A stretch of DNA of 37,666 bases from a virus: IMG/VR virus record IMGVR_UViG_3300025086_000092, positions 1 through 37,666 of that record; one strand, written 5' to 3'. Position numbers and translations under genes: made by a program. A model generated the notes under the pieces. The model ran no database searches, was not told the origin of the DNA, and saw only the letters and a list, made by a program, of their open reading frames with translations. This document shows, in pieces, positions 1-6,991 of this stretch; the stretch's first letter is position 1; the number at the start of each line of letters is the position of its first letter.

Positions 1-2
1 AT

Positions 3-1781
3 AACTCAGCCAAATACGAAGCTGGCGGGTACAAGGATGAGGATTTAATGCCACAAGAAAGGCTAGATGAAATAAATACGCGGCTAAGAGAAATAGAACA
101 AGGTAAAAATGTTAAAGGTGGTGAATCATTATATGATATAAAATATAGCGGTGAAGACGCGAAACAAAGAAAACTACTAGATCGAGACAGGTATAGTTAC
201 GAAAGAGGTAAAGGTTCTACTACATACCCTGTTGGAACAGAAGGTATAACAGATGACGCAGGTGTAGGTTACACAACGTCGGATGAAGAAGGCAAACGTT
301 ACACTGACCAGAAGCTACGTGATGAAAGAAAAAAGAGAATGGAAGCTGCTGATTCACCTGCTAGTATGAAAAAAGGTTTTAAAATGAAGTCTCCAGCTAA
401 AAGAGCAAATGTAAATGTTTATAGAGATGGTCAGGAGTACTTATTCGGAGATGCAGACGAAGCAAATTCTGTTATTGATGAAACTAAAAAAGCAATGGAG
501 TTTGAAGAAAAAAATAAAAAAATTATTGATAGAAATTATAATGAGAACCGTGAAGAAATAACAGACCTAGAGTATAAAATTCAAGACGCAGAAGATAGTG
601 GTAATACAAAACTAGCTGAACAGCTAACAAAACAAAAAGATGATATAACAAACAAAGGTATATTTAATATTGATTACTCTGGTGAACACGCTATTCAAAG
701 AAATAATGCAAGAGAAATTGGTATGATGGAAGGAAGAACCGGATCGCAATATGTTGAAGGTGGAAACCTTGCAACAGGTGCTAGCTACATTGGTGAAGAG
801 CCAGATTCATTTAGAACTCACGGAGCTGGAACAAGAGTAAAGTTTTACGGTGACCCAATGGATCCTAAAAAACAAGGTACTCAAGAGTATATTGACGCAA
901 AGAAAAAGTCTGATGATTTATTAAATGAACAAAGAAGACAAAGAAAAGAAGCTGCTGACTCACCGGCAGAAATGAAAAAACAAAAATCCCCAATAGAAAT
1001 GAAAACAGGTTTTAAAATGAAAGGTAACCCATACAAAATGGGTAAAATGCAAACTGCATCTGCAGTTAAGATGGCTAAAGAAGCTATGGCTAAAATGAAA
1101 AAAGAAGAATCAGCTATGGAAATGAAAAAAGAAGAATCAGCTATGGCAATGAAAAAAGCCGCTCCGACTAAAGCAAAAAGTGATATAGTAAAAGGTGGAA
1201 CAAAAGAAACCGTAGAAGTTAAAGGTAAAAAAGCAAAACACAAAGATATTACTTCGCAAGGTGGTTTTAATGAAAAAATTTCTAAAGGAGTTAAAGCGGG
1301 TAACACGAAAGTTTATCAAAGAGCAGACGGTTCAAAATATACTGTTAAAACAAAAGCAGCTGATTCTCCTGCTAAAGCTGCTAAACCAGATTATCCAGAC
1401 ATCGATGGTGACGGTAACACTACTGAATCAATGAAGCAAGCTGCTGCTGATAAAAAAGCAGGGCCTAACAAGTTGAAAAAAGAAGATTCACCTAATAAGA
1501 AGTATAAATCAGCATCACAAAGAAAAGCGGTACATGCTAGTAAGGCTGATGGAGGCAAAGGTAATCCAAACAAAATGAAAAAAATGACCAGCAAATCAAC
1601 TGCTGGTAAAGCCTATAAACCAGGTAACAATCCTACTTCAAAAAAATCTGCAAAGGAAAAACTTGCTAAAGAAGGTAGTGCGAAAAGTTTGGGTATAGAG
1701 AATAGGCTTAAACTAAATAAAGATTTTGACTATTTAAATGAAAAAGGCCAAAAGAAAAGTTTGAAAAATAAAATAAAATAA
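3..1781 (+). CDS. Lysine-rich, internally duplicated phage protein (5' partial)
   Basis: Function not recognised; probably virion-associated. The reading frame is open to the left edge, so the gene likely begins upstream; the ATG at 48 is in frame and residues here are counted from it. Two divergent copies of a module are visible: KYSGEDAKQR (32-41), AADSP (100-104) and GFKMK (110-114) match DYSGEHAIQR (209-218), AADSP (302-306) and GFKMK (321-325), each preceded by a charged helical stretch. From about residue 330 the protein becomes Lys/Ala/Met-rich and strongly basic, with a 9-residue MKKEESAM-type tandem repeat, two further DSP motifs (AADSPAKAAK, KEDSPNKK) and a DIDGDGN calcium-loop-like sequence lacking the last acidic ligand. 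The basic tail could bind DNA, as histone-H1-like tails do, but this is inference. The next gene starts 9 nt downstream. Confidence 0.75.
   Translation, partial: NSAKYEAGGYKDEDLMPQERLDEINTRLREIEQGKNVKGGESLYDIKYSGEDAKQRKLLDRDRYSYERGKGSTTYPVGTEGITDDAGVGYTTSDEEGKRYTDQKLRDERKKRMEAADSPASMKKGFKMKSPAKRANVNVYRDGQEYLFGDADEANSVIDETKKAMEFEEKNKKIIDRNYNENREEITDLEYKIQDAEDSGNTKLAEQLTKQKDDITNKGIFNIDYSGEHAIQRNNAREIGMMEGRTGSQYVEGGNLATGASYIGEEPDSFRTHGAGTRVKFYGDPMDPKKQGTQEYIDAKKKSDDLLNEQRRQRKEAADSPAEMKKQKSPIEMKTGFKMKGNPYKMGKMQTASAVKMAKEAMAKMKKEESAMEMKKEESAMAMKKAAPTKAKSDIVKGGTKETVEVKGKKAKHKDITSQGGFNEKISKGVKAGNTKVYQRADGSKYTVKTKAADSPAKAAKPDYPDIDGDGNTTESMKQAAADKKAGPNKLKKEDSPNKKYKSASQRKAVHASKADGGKGNPNKMKKMTSKSTAGKAYKPGNNPTSKKSAKEKLAKEGSAKSLGIENRLKLNKDFDYLNEKGQKKSLKNKIK
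1095..1157 (+). repeat. 27-nt in-frame tandem repeat, about 2.3 copies
   Basis: Two near-identical 27-nt units start at 1095 and 1122, and a third partial unit starts at 1149. They encode MKKEESAME, MKKEESAMA and MKKA within the lysine-rich protein. Copies 1 and 2 differ only at the last codon, which suggests recent slippage or duplication. Confidence 0.85.
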
Positions 1782-1790
1782 ATATTTATT

Positions 1791-2411
1791 ATGGCTAGAA
1801 AATCAAAAGCAAAATTCATAATGAAACGCAAGGGTTTTCCTTCAAACAACTTGGAAGACGGAAGAGCTGGTTCTTCCGCTTTCCAGCAAGAAGAAGACCC
1901 TGCTGTAGATGCGCCAAAAACAAAGTTAGGTGATGTAGATGATTACGATCCTAAATTAAACTTTGATGTAGAAGATAATCAAAAAGAATTTTCGGGCGCT
2001 AAAGAAGGCTGGGGCTATGCCGCTTTTGAACTAGCACAACTAGCTAAAAGAAGAAAAGCTGCTAAAGCTAAAGATGCTCTTGCTGAACAAGAAGAGTTAG
2101 ATAAAATGAACGAAGAAGCCATAGATCAATCACATCTTGAAAACAAATATCAAATGGGTGATGTTTATGATCCTACTAAAGATGAGTTTGGTAATCCTAT
2201 AGAGACCGAAGAACCTGAACCAATAAAAAAAGATTTACCAGAGGTAAAGGTAACACCAGAAGATTATAAAATTACTGACAACAAAAATGAAATGACTGAT
2301 TTAAGATCTTCAATTCAAGACATGGGAACTTGGAATCCAAAAACTAATCCTGAGCACGCAAAGATACAAAACAAAATAAACGAGTTATACGGTAGTAACG
2401 TTAGATACTAA
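1791..2411 (+). CDS. Hypothetical virion-associated protein with DGRAxSxxFQ motif
   Basis: Not recognised. The 206-aa product starts with a basic segment (MARKSKAKFIMKRKGF), followed by DGRAGSSAFQQEEDP at residues 23-37. That sequence closely matches DGRATSAPFQMKEEDSP in the 216-aa protein at 6330-6980. The middle (about 70-115) is a charged, Ala/Lys/Glu-rich probable helix or coiled coil; the C-terminal half is acidic and probably poorly ordered. No membrane segment, signal peptide or catalytic motif is seen. The start lies in an A/T leader without Shine-Dalgarno, 9 nt after the preceding stop. The shared motif and late-gene setting suggest a virion or assembly role, which is inference. Confidence 0.7.
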   Translation: MARKSKAKFIMKRKGFPSNNLEDGRAGSSAFQQEEDPAVDAPKTKLGDVDDYDPKLNFDVEDNQKEFSGAKEGWGYAAFELAQLAKRRKAAKAKDALAEQEELDKMNEEAIDQSHLENKYQMGDVYDPTKDEFGNPIETEEPEPIKKDLPEVKVTPEDYKITDNKNEMTDLRSSIQDMGTWNPKTNPEHAKIQNKINELYGSNVRY

Positions 2412-2447
2412 GTATAAAAATTAATATTAACCAAACCAAACCAAAGA

Positions 2448-2738
2448 ATGACGTATTTATATTACAAGACTAGTACATATACTAGCAACCAAAAACCTAG
2501 TGAAAAAACTATCAACCAATGGAAACATCTTTCAGAAAAGAAAAACTGGAGGATAACACAATTACCAAACGGTTTTTATCAAACAGAGTGTTCTAATCCT
2601 GAAAATGATGAGTGGCACGCTATTACTAGAAGAGAAACTTTAGAAGGTGCTGAAACCGCAATAAACGGTAGCATAGAGCACTTTATTAAAAAACTTGAGG
2701 CAACAAAAGGGCCTAAGGTAGTTAAAACTTTTGAATAA
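2448..2738 (+). CDS. Small hypothetical protein
   Basis: A 96-aa protein of unrecognised function. It is rich in aromatic and polar residues (YLYYKTSTYTS at the N-terminus, then a WRITQLPNGFYQTE beta-like stretch and a C-terminal helix IEHFIKKLEA), consistent with a small alpha/beta fold. No motif, signal peptide or membrane segment is visible. It follows the previous gene by 36 nt, in which CCAAA is repeated just before the ATG, and precedes groEL by 22 nt. Its compact composition and tight fit in the operon support a real gene. Confidence 0.7.
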   Translation: MTYLYYKTSTYTSNQKPSEKTINQWKHLSEKKNWRITQLPNGFYQTECSNPENDEWHAITRRETLEGAETAINGSIEHFIKKLEATKGPKVVKTFE

Positions 2739-2744
2739 ACAATA

Positions 2745-2758
2745 AATTAAATTTAATT
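2745..2758. promoter_or_regulatory. 14-bp perfect A/T palindrome abutting the groEL start
   Basis: AATTAAATTTAATT reads identically on both strands and ends 2 nt before the groEL ATG at 2761. It could be an operator-like site or a weak RNA hairpin, but in such AT-rich DNA a chance palindrome is quite possible. Confidence 0.25.
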
Positions 2759-2760
2759 AA

Positions 2761-4329
2761 ATGGAATACAATTTACCTAGTGAAATTGTCAAAGACCTGA
2801 ACTTTGGTGATAACGCTAAAAAAAGAATAATAGCTGGTGTTGATAAGCTAGCACAAGCCGTTAAGTCCACACTTGGCGCTTCAGGAAAGTGCGTCATATA
2901 CGAAGATGGACGCGGTAAACCGGTTATTACAAAAGACGGTGTAACAGTAGCAGAATCTGTTGTCTTGTTTGACCCGGTTGAAAACATGGGCGCAACACTA
3001 GTTAAAGAAGCAGCGCAAAAAACAGTAACCGAAGCAGGCGATGGTACTACTACGGCCACTGTTTTAGCTGAAGCTTTAATAAAAGAAGTTAATCTTGAAA
3101 AATATAACAGCAACTCTATTAGAGATATAAAAACAGGTATAAGTAATTACTTGTTAAAAGTAAATAAATACTTAGAAAACATATCAATACCCGTAGAAGG
3201 TGATATGTTAGACAATGTAAGCTCTATTAGTTGCAACAATGATATTGAATTAGGTAAAATAATATCAGAAGCATACAAAAAAGTAGGTAAAGATGGTGTA
3301 GTTATTATGGAACAATCACCAACCGAAAGTACTTTTATAGAAATAGTTGATGGTGTACAGGTGGAGTGTGGTTTAACATCACCTCATTTTGTTACAGACA
3401 CAGACAAACAACGATGTGTGCTTGATAATCCACTAGTTTTAATTGTAGAATCAGAAATACCTAATGTTAGAAAAATACAAAGCATACTAGAGTTTGTTAT
3501 AAAGAACAATAAATCACTTTTAATAGTAGCACCAGTGTCACAACAAGTGAAAAGCGCGTTGCTTATGAACAAAGTTAAAGGCAATATTAAAGTAAACATC
3601 ATAGATCCACCTGGTTTTGGACCAACAAGATCTGAAACTGTAAAAGATCTAGCTATTTTAACAGGTGCTAGAGTAATAAACGAAGAGTTAGGCGATGATT
3701 TAGACGGGATATCGCTAGATGTTTTAGGAGAAGTTGAAAAAACTGTAACAGATAGTAAAAATACAATAATTACTACACTTGAAACACATGAAGATGTAGC
3801 TGAAAGAATAAAAGAAGTACAAAAAATAAGAAAGAACGAGAAAAACGGGTTCTTAAAGAAGTTTTTAGATCAAAGAATAGCAATGTTATCAGGTAGTGTA
3901 GGTATTATACGTGTAGGTGCTGATTCAAAAGTTGAGCTAAAAGAAAAAAAAGATAGAGTTGAAGATGCGATATACGCTACAAAAGCTGCTTTAAAAGAAG
4001 GTATTGTGCCAGGTGGTGGTATAGCACTATTAAACGCATCTCAAAATATAAAAACTGAAGGATGCGGAGAAGAAATATTGTCAAAAGCAATACAAGCTCC
4101 GTTTAAAACTATATTATCAAACGCTGGTTTTGAAAAAGTAGGACCAGAACCTGTTAACGGCTTAGGAATAGATGTTGTATCAGGTAAAGAGGTTAATATG
4201 GTGGACCAAGGTATTATAGATCCAGTGCTTGTAACCAAGACTGCACTTAAAAATGCGGTTTCTGTGGTGACTACTATTATATCTGCTGATTGTGTAATCT
4301 CAAACATAAGAGTCAATGAAAGCAGTTAA
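2761..4329 (+). CDS. groL: Phage chaperonin GroEL (Hsp60, 60 kDa)
   Basis: Group I chaperonin: an ATP-driven ring that encloses and folds proteins in the cytoplasm. The 522 aa carry the equatorial ATP-site signatures: VKSTLGASGK near 35-43, TKDG with D59 (E. coli D52), GDGTTTATVLA with D94 (D87), VEDA with D402 (D398), and the KEGIVPGGGIALL signature. The apical domain is recognisable (GLTSPHFV at 204-211, PPGFG near 284). Oddities: there is no C-terminal GGM-repeat tail (it ends VISNIRVNESS), and groove positions differ from E. coli by eye alignment: Y199 is L205, Y203 is H209, L234 is Q240, L259 is K264. It overlaps groES by 14 nt, so the two are translationally coupled. Flanking genes are phage-like, so this is a phage gene, not a host fragment. 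Confidence 0.96.
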   Translation: MEYNLPSEIVKDLNFGDNAKKRIIAGVDKLAQAVKSTLGASGKCVIYEDGRGKPVITKDGVTVAESVVLFDPVENMGATLVKEAAQKTVTEAGDGTTTATVLAEALIKEVNLEKYNSNSIRDIKTGISNYLLKVNKYLENISIPVEGDMLDNVSSISCNNDIELGKIISEAYKKVGKDGVVIMEQSPTESTFIEIVDGVQVECGLTSPHFVTDTDKQRCVLDNPLVLIVESEIPNVRKIQSILEFVIKNNKSLLIVAPVSQQVKSALLMNKVKGNIKVNIIDPPGFGPTRSETVKDLAILTGARVINEELGDDLDGISLDVLGEVEKTVTDSKNTIITTLETHEDVAERIKEVQKIRKNEKNGFLKKFLDQRIAMLSGSVGIIRVGADSKVELKEKKDRVEDAIYATKAALKEGIVPGGGIALLNASQNIKTEGCGEEILSKAIQAPFKTILSNAGFEKVGPEPVNGLGIDVVSGKEVNMVDQGIIDPVLVTKTALKNAVSVVTTIISADCVISNIRVNESS

Positions 4330-4573
4330 TTACTATATTATAATAGATCGTATTAAAAGTGAGACGAAAAAAGTAGCTGGTTTAATACTAACAGAAAAAA
4401 CAGACGAGGACAACAGGTATTTAAAAGCAAAAGTTATATCTGTTGGTAACCTTGTAGAGGGAATAAAAGAAAATGATGTTGTATACTATGATAAACATGC
4501 AGGACACGGTATACAGCATAAAGATAAATTTTACAACGTTATAAAACAACAAGACGTTGTACTATTAGATTAA
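4316..4573 (+). CDS. groS: Phage co-chaperonin GroES (Hsp10)
   Basis: Lid of the GroEL chamber. The 85 aa are slightly shorter than the usual ~95. The GroES pattern is clear: an N-terminal strand YYIIIDRIK, a mobile loop ETKKVAGLILTEKTDED with the hydrophobic triplet L23-I24-L25 (equivalent to E. coli I25-V26-L27 that docks into GroEL), a strand KAKVISVG, then ENDVVYYDKHAGHGIQ (barrel and roof) and a C-terminal strand VIKQQDVVLLD. The start ATG lies inside the last codons of groEL (14-nt overlap), giving an N-terminus that aligns with known GroES proteins. An 85-aa single-barrel lid paired with its own GroEL indicates a self-sufficient phage chaperonin system. Confidence 0.93.
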   Translation: MKAVNYYIIIDRIKSETKKVAGLILTEKTDEDNRYLKAKVISVGNLVEGIKENDVVYYDKHAGHGIQHKDKFYNVIKQQDVVLLD

Positions 4574-4632
4574 GTTGTTACAACCCGACACTTAATCGCT
4601 TAACCAAATTATTAATTATAAAAATAAAAAAA

Positions 4633-5046
4633 ATGGGAAGAGTATTTTTTAATACAAGAAAAAATGTACACAGCTTAACAGGCGCGTACACTGTTTTAGC
4701 TAGCGACTCTAACAAAGAGTTTATACTAAACGCGGCTGCTGGTGCAGCTATCACATTACCATCAGTTGCTAATATGGGCGAAGGATGGAACTGTAGATTT
4801 ATTGTAGGAACTGCTTTCGCAACAACTGACTGGGTAGTTACTGCTACAGCTGCTGTTATGAAAGGAGGTATCAACGAATTAGAAGTAGACACATCAGATG
4901 ATGGTCCTTCAACTGTTGGTGGTACTACAATAACTTTTGAGCTTGGTGCTGAAACACTAGGAGACTATGTTGAGCTAATGTGTGACGGTACAAATATCTT
5001 CATCAATGGTCAAACTAAACTTGATGGTGGTATATCATTAGCTTAA
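4633..5046 (+). CDS. Putative virion decoration/fibre protein
   Basis: A 137-aa, beta-rich protein with the pattern GAYTVLASDSNKEFILNAA followed by GAAITLPSVANMGEGWNCRF and IVGTA. Such small beta-sandwich sequences (a value that must be filled, alternating with ITLP) recur in phage head-decoration and tail-fibre proteins. No signal peptide, membrane segment or catalytic motif is visible. It has its own 59-nt leader ending in AAAATAAAAAAA-ATG, unlike the overlapping genes downstream, which suggests independent, high expression. A structural role is inferred from composition, remembered family resemblance and position; decoration and fibre cannot be distinguished. Confidence 0.6.
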   Translation: MGRVFFNTRKNVHSLTGAYTVLASDSNKEFILNAAAGAAITLPSVANMGEGWNCRFIVGTAFATTDWVVTATAAVMKGGINELEVDTSDDGPSTVGGTTITFELGAETLGDYVELMCDGTNIFINGQTKLDGGISLA

Positions 5047-5085
5047 TATTAACAGATTAAACCTAAACTACAAACCAAAACCTTA

Positions 5086-5120
5086 AACTTAAAACTTAAA
5101 ACGAATTATTAACTTAAAAC
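5086..5120 (+). repeat. Three copies of AACTTAAAAC in a 5' leader
   Basis: The 10-mer AACTTAAAAC occurs at 5086-5095, 5093-5102 (overlapping) and 5111-5120, just upstream of the ATG at 5128. The whole leader (5047-5127) is A/C-rich and looks unstructured. It may be a translation-enhancing leader or a binding array; no promoter consensus is recognisable. Confidence 0.5.
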
Positions 5121-5127
5121 AAAAAAA

Positions 5128-5463
5128 ATGGCAGATGTACAAAAATTTTTAATGTTTATCGACGATGGTGACGATGCGGCTACATATCCAGCTGCAAATT
5201 TACTAGCTATGACCTGTGCTTCTAATGGTGTACTTGAATTACAGTTTAAGTCATCTATTGGTGGTAGAACTGGAGCTGAGCACGATAGTGTTCATCTTAC
5301 AATTGCTGACGACTCAGAAAAAGCTGTAATGTCAAAAATAGCTAGATCTATCCACGCTACAGGACCTGGTTACAACGATGGTCTTATAGTTGTTGCTGAT
5401 GACGTTAATTCTATTTATTTAGACTCTAATATCACAGCTTGTGCTATTAATCTTGATACATAG
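5128..5463 (+). CDS. Putative small virion structural protein
   Basis: A 111-aa acidic protein not assigned to a family. It has a beta-rich pattern (VQKFLMFIDDGDD, NGVLELQFKSS, DSVHLTIADDSEKAVM, GLIVVADDVNSIYLDSNITACAINL) and one helix (KAVMSKIARSIH). No membrane or signal sequence is seen. It has a separate 81-nt A-rich leader with AACTTAAAAC repeats. Size, composition and position among putative decoration/fibre genes suggest a capsid or appendage component; this is inference. Confidence 0.6.
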   Translation: MADVQKFLMFIDDGDDAATYPAANLLAMTCASNGVLELQFKSSIGGRTGAEHDSVHLTIADDSEKAVMSKIARSIHATGPGYNDGLIVVADDVNSIYLDSNITACAINLDT

Positions 5464-5465
5464 AA

Positions 5466-5906
5466 TTGAGATTAACCGCGCATGATCTGCGTGAATTAAA
5501 TATCCTTAAGTATTACAGGCTCGTTAGAAAATGGGCCTGTAAGACTTACGGGTTAACAGACGCAGACTTAGAATTATTAATTTACTTAGATTGTAAAGAA
5601 AGATTTACACGAAACGATTTTATAGATGGTACATATACGTACTCATGGGATAAAAACAGATGGGAGAGATTAAGAGGTGAAGGTTGGATAGAAGTATGGA
5701 GACACAGAAATAGAACTACAATAAAGTATTCTATATTTAAAACTTCTTTTAAATGCTCTCAATTAATTAGTAGAATATATAGAATACTTCTTGCTCAAGA
5801 AGATTTACCCTTTTCAGAAAGAAGTGTTTTTTATAATAACAAATCATATACAGATAAAGTATTTAATAAAGCTATAGACGATATGATAAAAGACAAAGAT
5901 AGATAA
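5466..5906 (+). CDS. Putative winged-helix (MarR-like) protein, TTG start
   Basis: A 146-aa basic protein with a winged-helix-like layout: a helix ending in LTDADLELLIYLDC (about 50-65), FTRNDFIDG, the probable recognition helix SWDKNRWERLRGEGWIEVWR, a wing RNRTTIKYSIF, then helices (SQLISRIYRILLAQ). This resembles MarR-type DNA-binding domains, though no ligand site can be identified. The start is TTG at 5466: in this frame a stop lies at 5454-5456 and no ATG occurs until the far C-terminus, so TTG is the only reasonable start, 2 nt after the preceding stop. Its TAA overlaps the next ATG (TAATG). It could regulate late transcription or be a DNA-contacting structural protein. Confidence 0.65.
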   Translation: MRLTAHDLRELNILKYYRLVRKWACKTYGLTDADLELLIYLDCKERFTRNDFIDGTYTYSWDKNRWERLRGEGWIEVWRHRNRTTIKYSIFKTSFKCSQLISRIYRILLAQEDLPFSERSVFYNNKSYTDKVFNKAIDDMIKDKDR

Positions 5907-6340
5907 TGGGATTTAAACTAACACCACCGTTTCCTGGTCAAGGCGCTTCAAAGCCACATGCTTATCCAAATGGAAAAGAGGTTGAGGTTGAAGGCGTTGA
6001 ATTTACTGTTCTTAAAGTAGAACTAGAACCTGGTATAGCTGGTGAAGCTAATAATGACGGTACTATATTTGTAGATAAAAATATACCTGATAATAGTATA
6101 GATGAAGCAGAGGTTGTTGCTCATGAAGGTAAACACATGAAAGATATGGACGAAGGTCTATTAGATTATGGAGATGATTGGATAGAGTGGAAGGGTAAAA
6201 GATACCCAAGAAAAGATGGTAAAATAAAGTATAATGGCAAGTGGGTTGAAGAAGGCTATAAAGATTTTCCTTGGGAAAAAAGAGCTTACAAAGCTGGCAA
6301 TGCCGCTGTTAAACAATTAAAAGATAAATATGGAAAATAA
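5906..6340 (+). CDS. Small HExxH zincin-like metallopeptidase
   Basis: A 144-aa protein with a zinc-peptidase signature: EAEVVAHEGKHMKDMDEG at 68-84 gives H73-E74-x-x-H77, and the E of FPWEKRAYKAG (E124) is a good third-ligand candidate. Between them lies a WKGKRYPRKDGKIKYNGKW strand-rich insertion. There is no signal peptide or membrane segment, so any activity would be cytoplasmic or virion-borne. Possible roles are processing of virion proteins, since no other maturation protease is evident nearby, or cell-wall cleavage, since the holin gene is two genes downstream. Similar HExxH and PWEKRAY combinations are, from memory, common in marine phages. It starts at a TAATG overlap and its end overlaps the next gene by 11 nt. 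Confidence 0.75.
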   Translation: MGFKLTPPFPGQGASKPHAYPNGKEVEVEGVEFTVLKVELEPGIAGEANNDGTIFVDKNIPDNSIDEAEVVAHEGKHMKDMDEGLLDYGDDWIEWKGKRYPRKDGKIKYNGKWVEEGYKDFPWEKRAYKAGNAAVKQLKDKYGK

Positions 6341-6980
6341 AGTAATTAAAAACATGGAGTATTTTAAAAAGAAAAATAATATCCCAGGTATAGACTCGGC
6401 TAGTGAAGCTGGTCTAAGAACTACAGACGGTAGAGCTACATCTGCTCCATTTCAAATGAAAGAAGAAGATAGTCCAAATAAAATATTTTTTGGTAAAAAA
6501 ATAGGACAAGCGTTTGGTGGTATGTTTGGTTTAGGTAATGCTGACAAGCAAGTTATGGGCATGGCAAATCAAGCTGTTAACTTAGGTCAAGGTGCTGCTG
6601 GTCAACAAATGAACCCTGGCAATCAGGTTGTTCAACCAGTTCAACAACCAGTTCAATCACCTATGCAAGCGGAAGGAGACGCTGATGACGAACAAAGCCC
6701 AACAAGTAAAGGTAGTATAGCTGGACAATATTTAAAAATGAATAAAGATGAATCTGGAAAAGTAACATATAGCTATGAAGACTCAGATGGTTCAATGAAA
6801 ACATTTACTGATCCTAATAACGTTATAGAATTAAATGAAGAAGGTATGGTTGTAGATAATGATTATGCTTATAATGTTGACAAAGACGGTAGACATATAA
6901 TTACAGGTTTAAAAAACAAGCCAGATCAAGACGAAGGGTTTAAAGATTATGAAGACCCTTCGGATCCTGATATGGGTTAA
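6330..6980 (+). CDS. Hypothetical virion-associated protein with DGRAxSxxFQ/DSP motif
   Basis: Not recognised. The 216-aa product contains DGRATSAPFQMKEEDSP at residues 33-49, matching the 206-aa protein at 1791-2411 and, in its DSPNK part, the lysine-rich protein at the left edge. It then has a Gly/Met/Gln-rich segment (KKIGQAFGGMFGLG, GAAGQQMNPG, QPVQQPVQSP) that looks disordered, and an acidic C-terminal third with a beta-like core (GKVTYSYEDSDGSMKTFTDP). A second ATG lies at 6354 (NMEYFKKK). The start at 6330 overlaps the metallopeptidase-like gene by 11 nt. It may be a substrate or tagged cargo of a virion protease or assembly factor (inference). Confidence 0.7.
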   Translation: MENKVIKNMEYFKKKNNIPGIDSASEAGLRTTDGRATSAPFQMKEEDSPNKIFFGKKIGQAFGGMFGLGNADKQVMGMANQAVNLGQGAAGQQMNPGNQVVQPVQQPVQSPMQAEGDADDEQSPTSKGSIAGQYLKMNKDESGKVTYSYEDSDGSMKTFTDPNNVIELNEEGMVVDNDYAYNVDKDGRHIITGLKNKPDQDEGFKDYEDPSDPDMG

Positions 6981-6991
6981 AAATAAAAATT

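Noticed and set aside
881-1306. Minus-strand open frames such as 881-1306, 2757-3113, 9700-10026 and 11853-12257.
   Set aside because: All lie opposite well-supported + strand genes, have hydrophobic or low-complexity translations typical of antisense frames, and no leader of their own.
1396-1431. DIDGDGNTTESM in the lysine-rich protein as an EF-hand.
   Set aside because: The twelfth position is Met rather than Glu or Asp and flanking helices are not evident, so it is noted only as loop-like.
2761-4573. groEL/groES as host DNA or an assembly artefact.
   Set aside because: Both flanks are continuous with phage-type genes on the same strand, with the same A/T leaders and gene spacing, and the groEL sequence is too divergent from ordinary host versions at the groove.
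4574-4632. A small GTTGTTACAAC inverted repeat after groES as a terminator.
   Set aside because: Only a 4-bp stem and no T-run; it is too weak to support.
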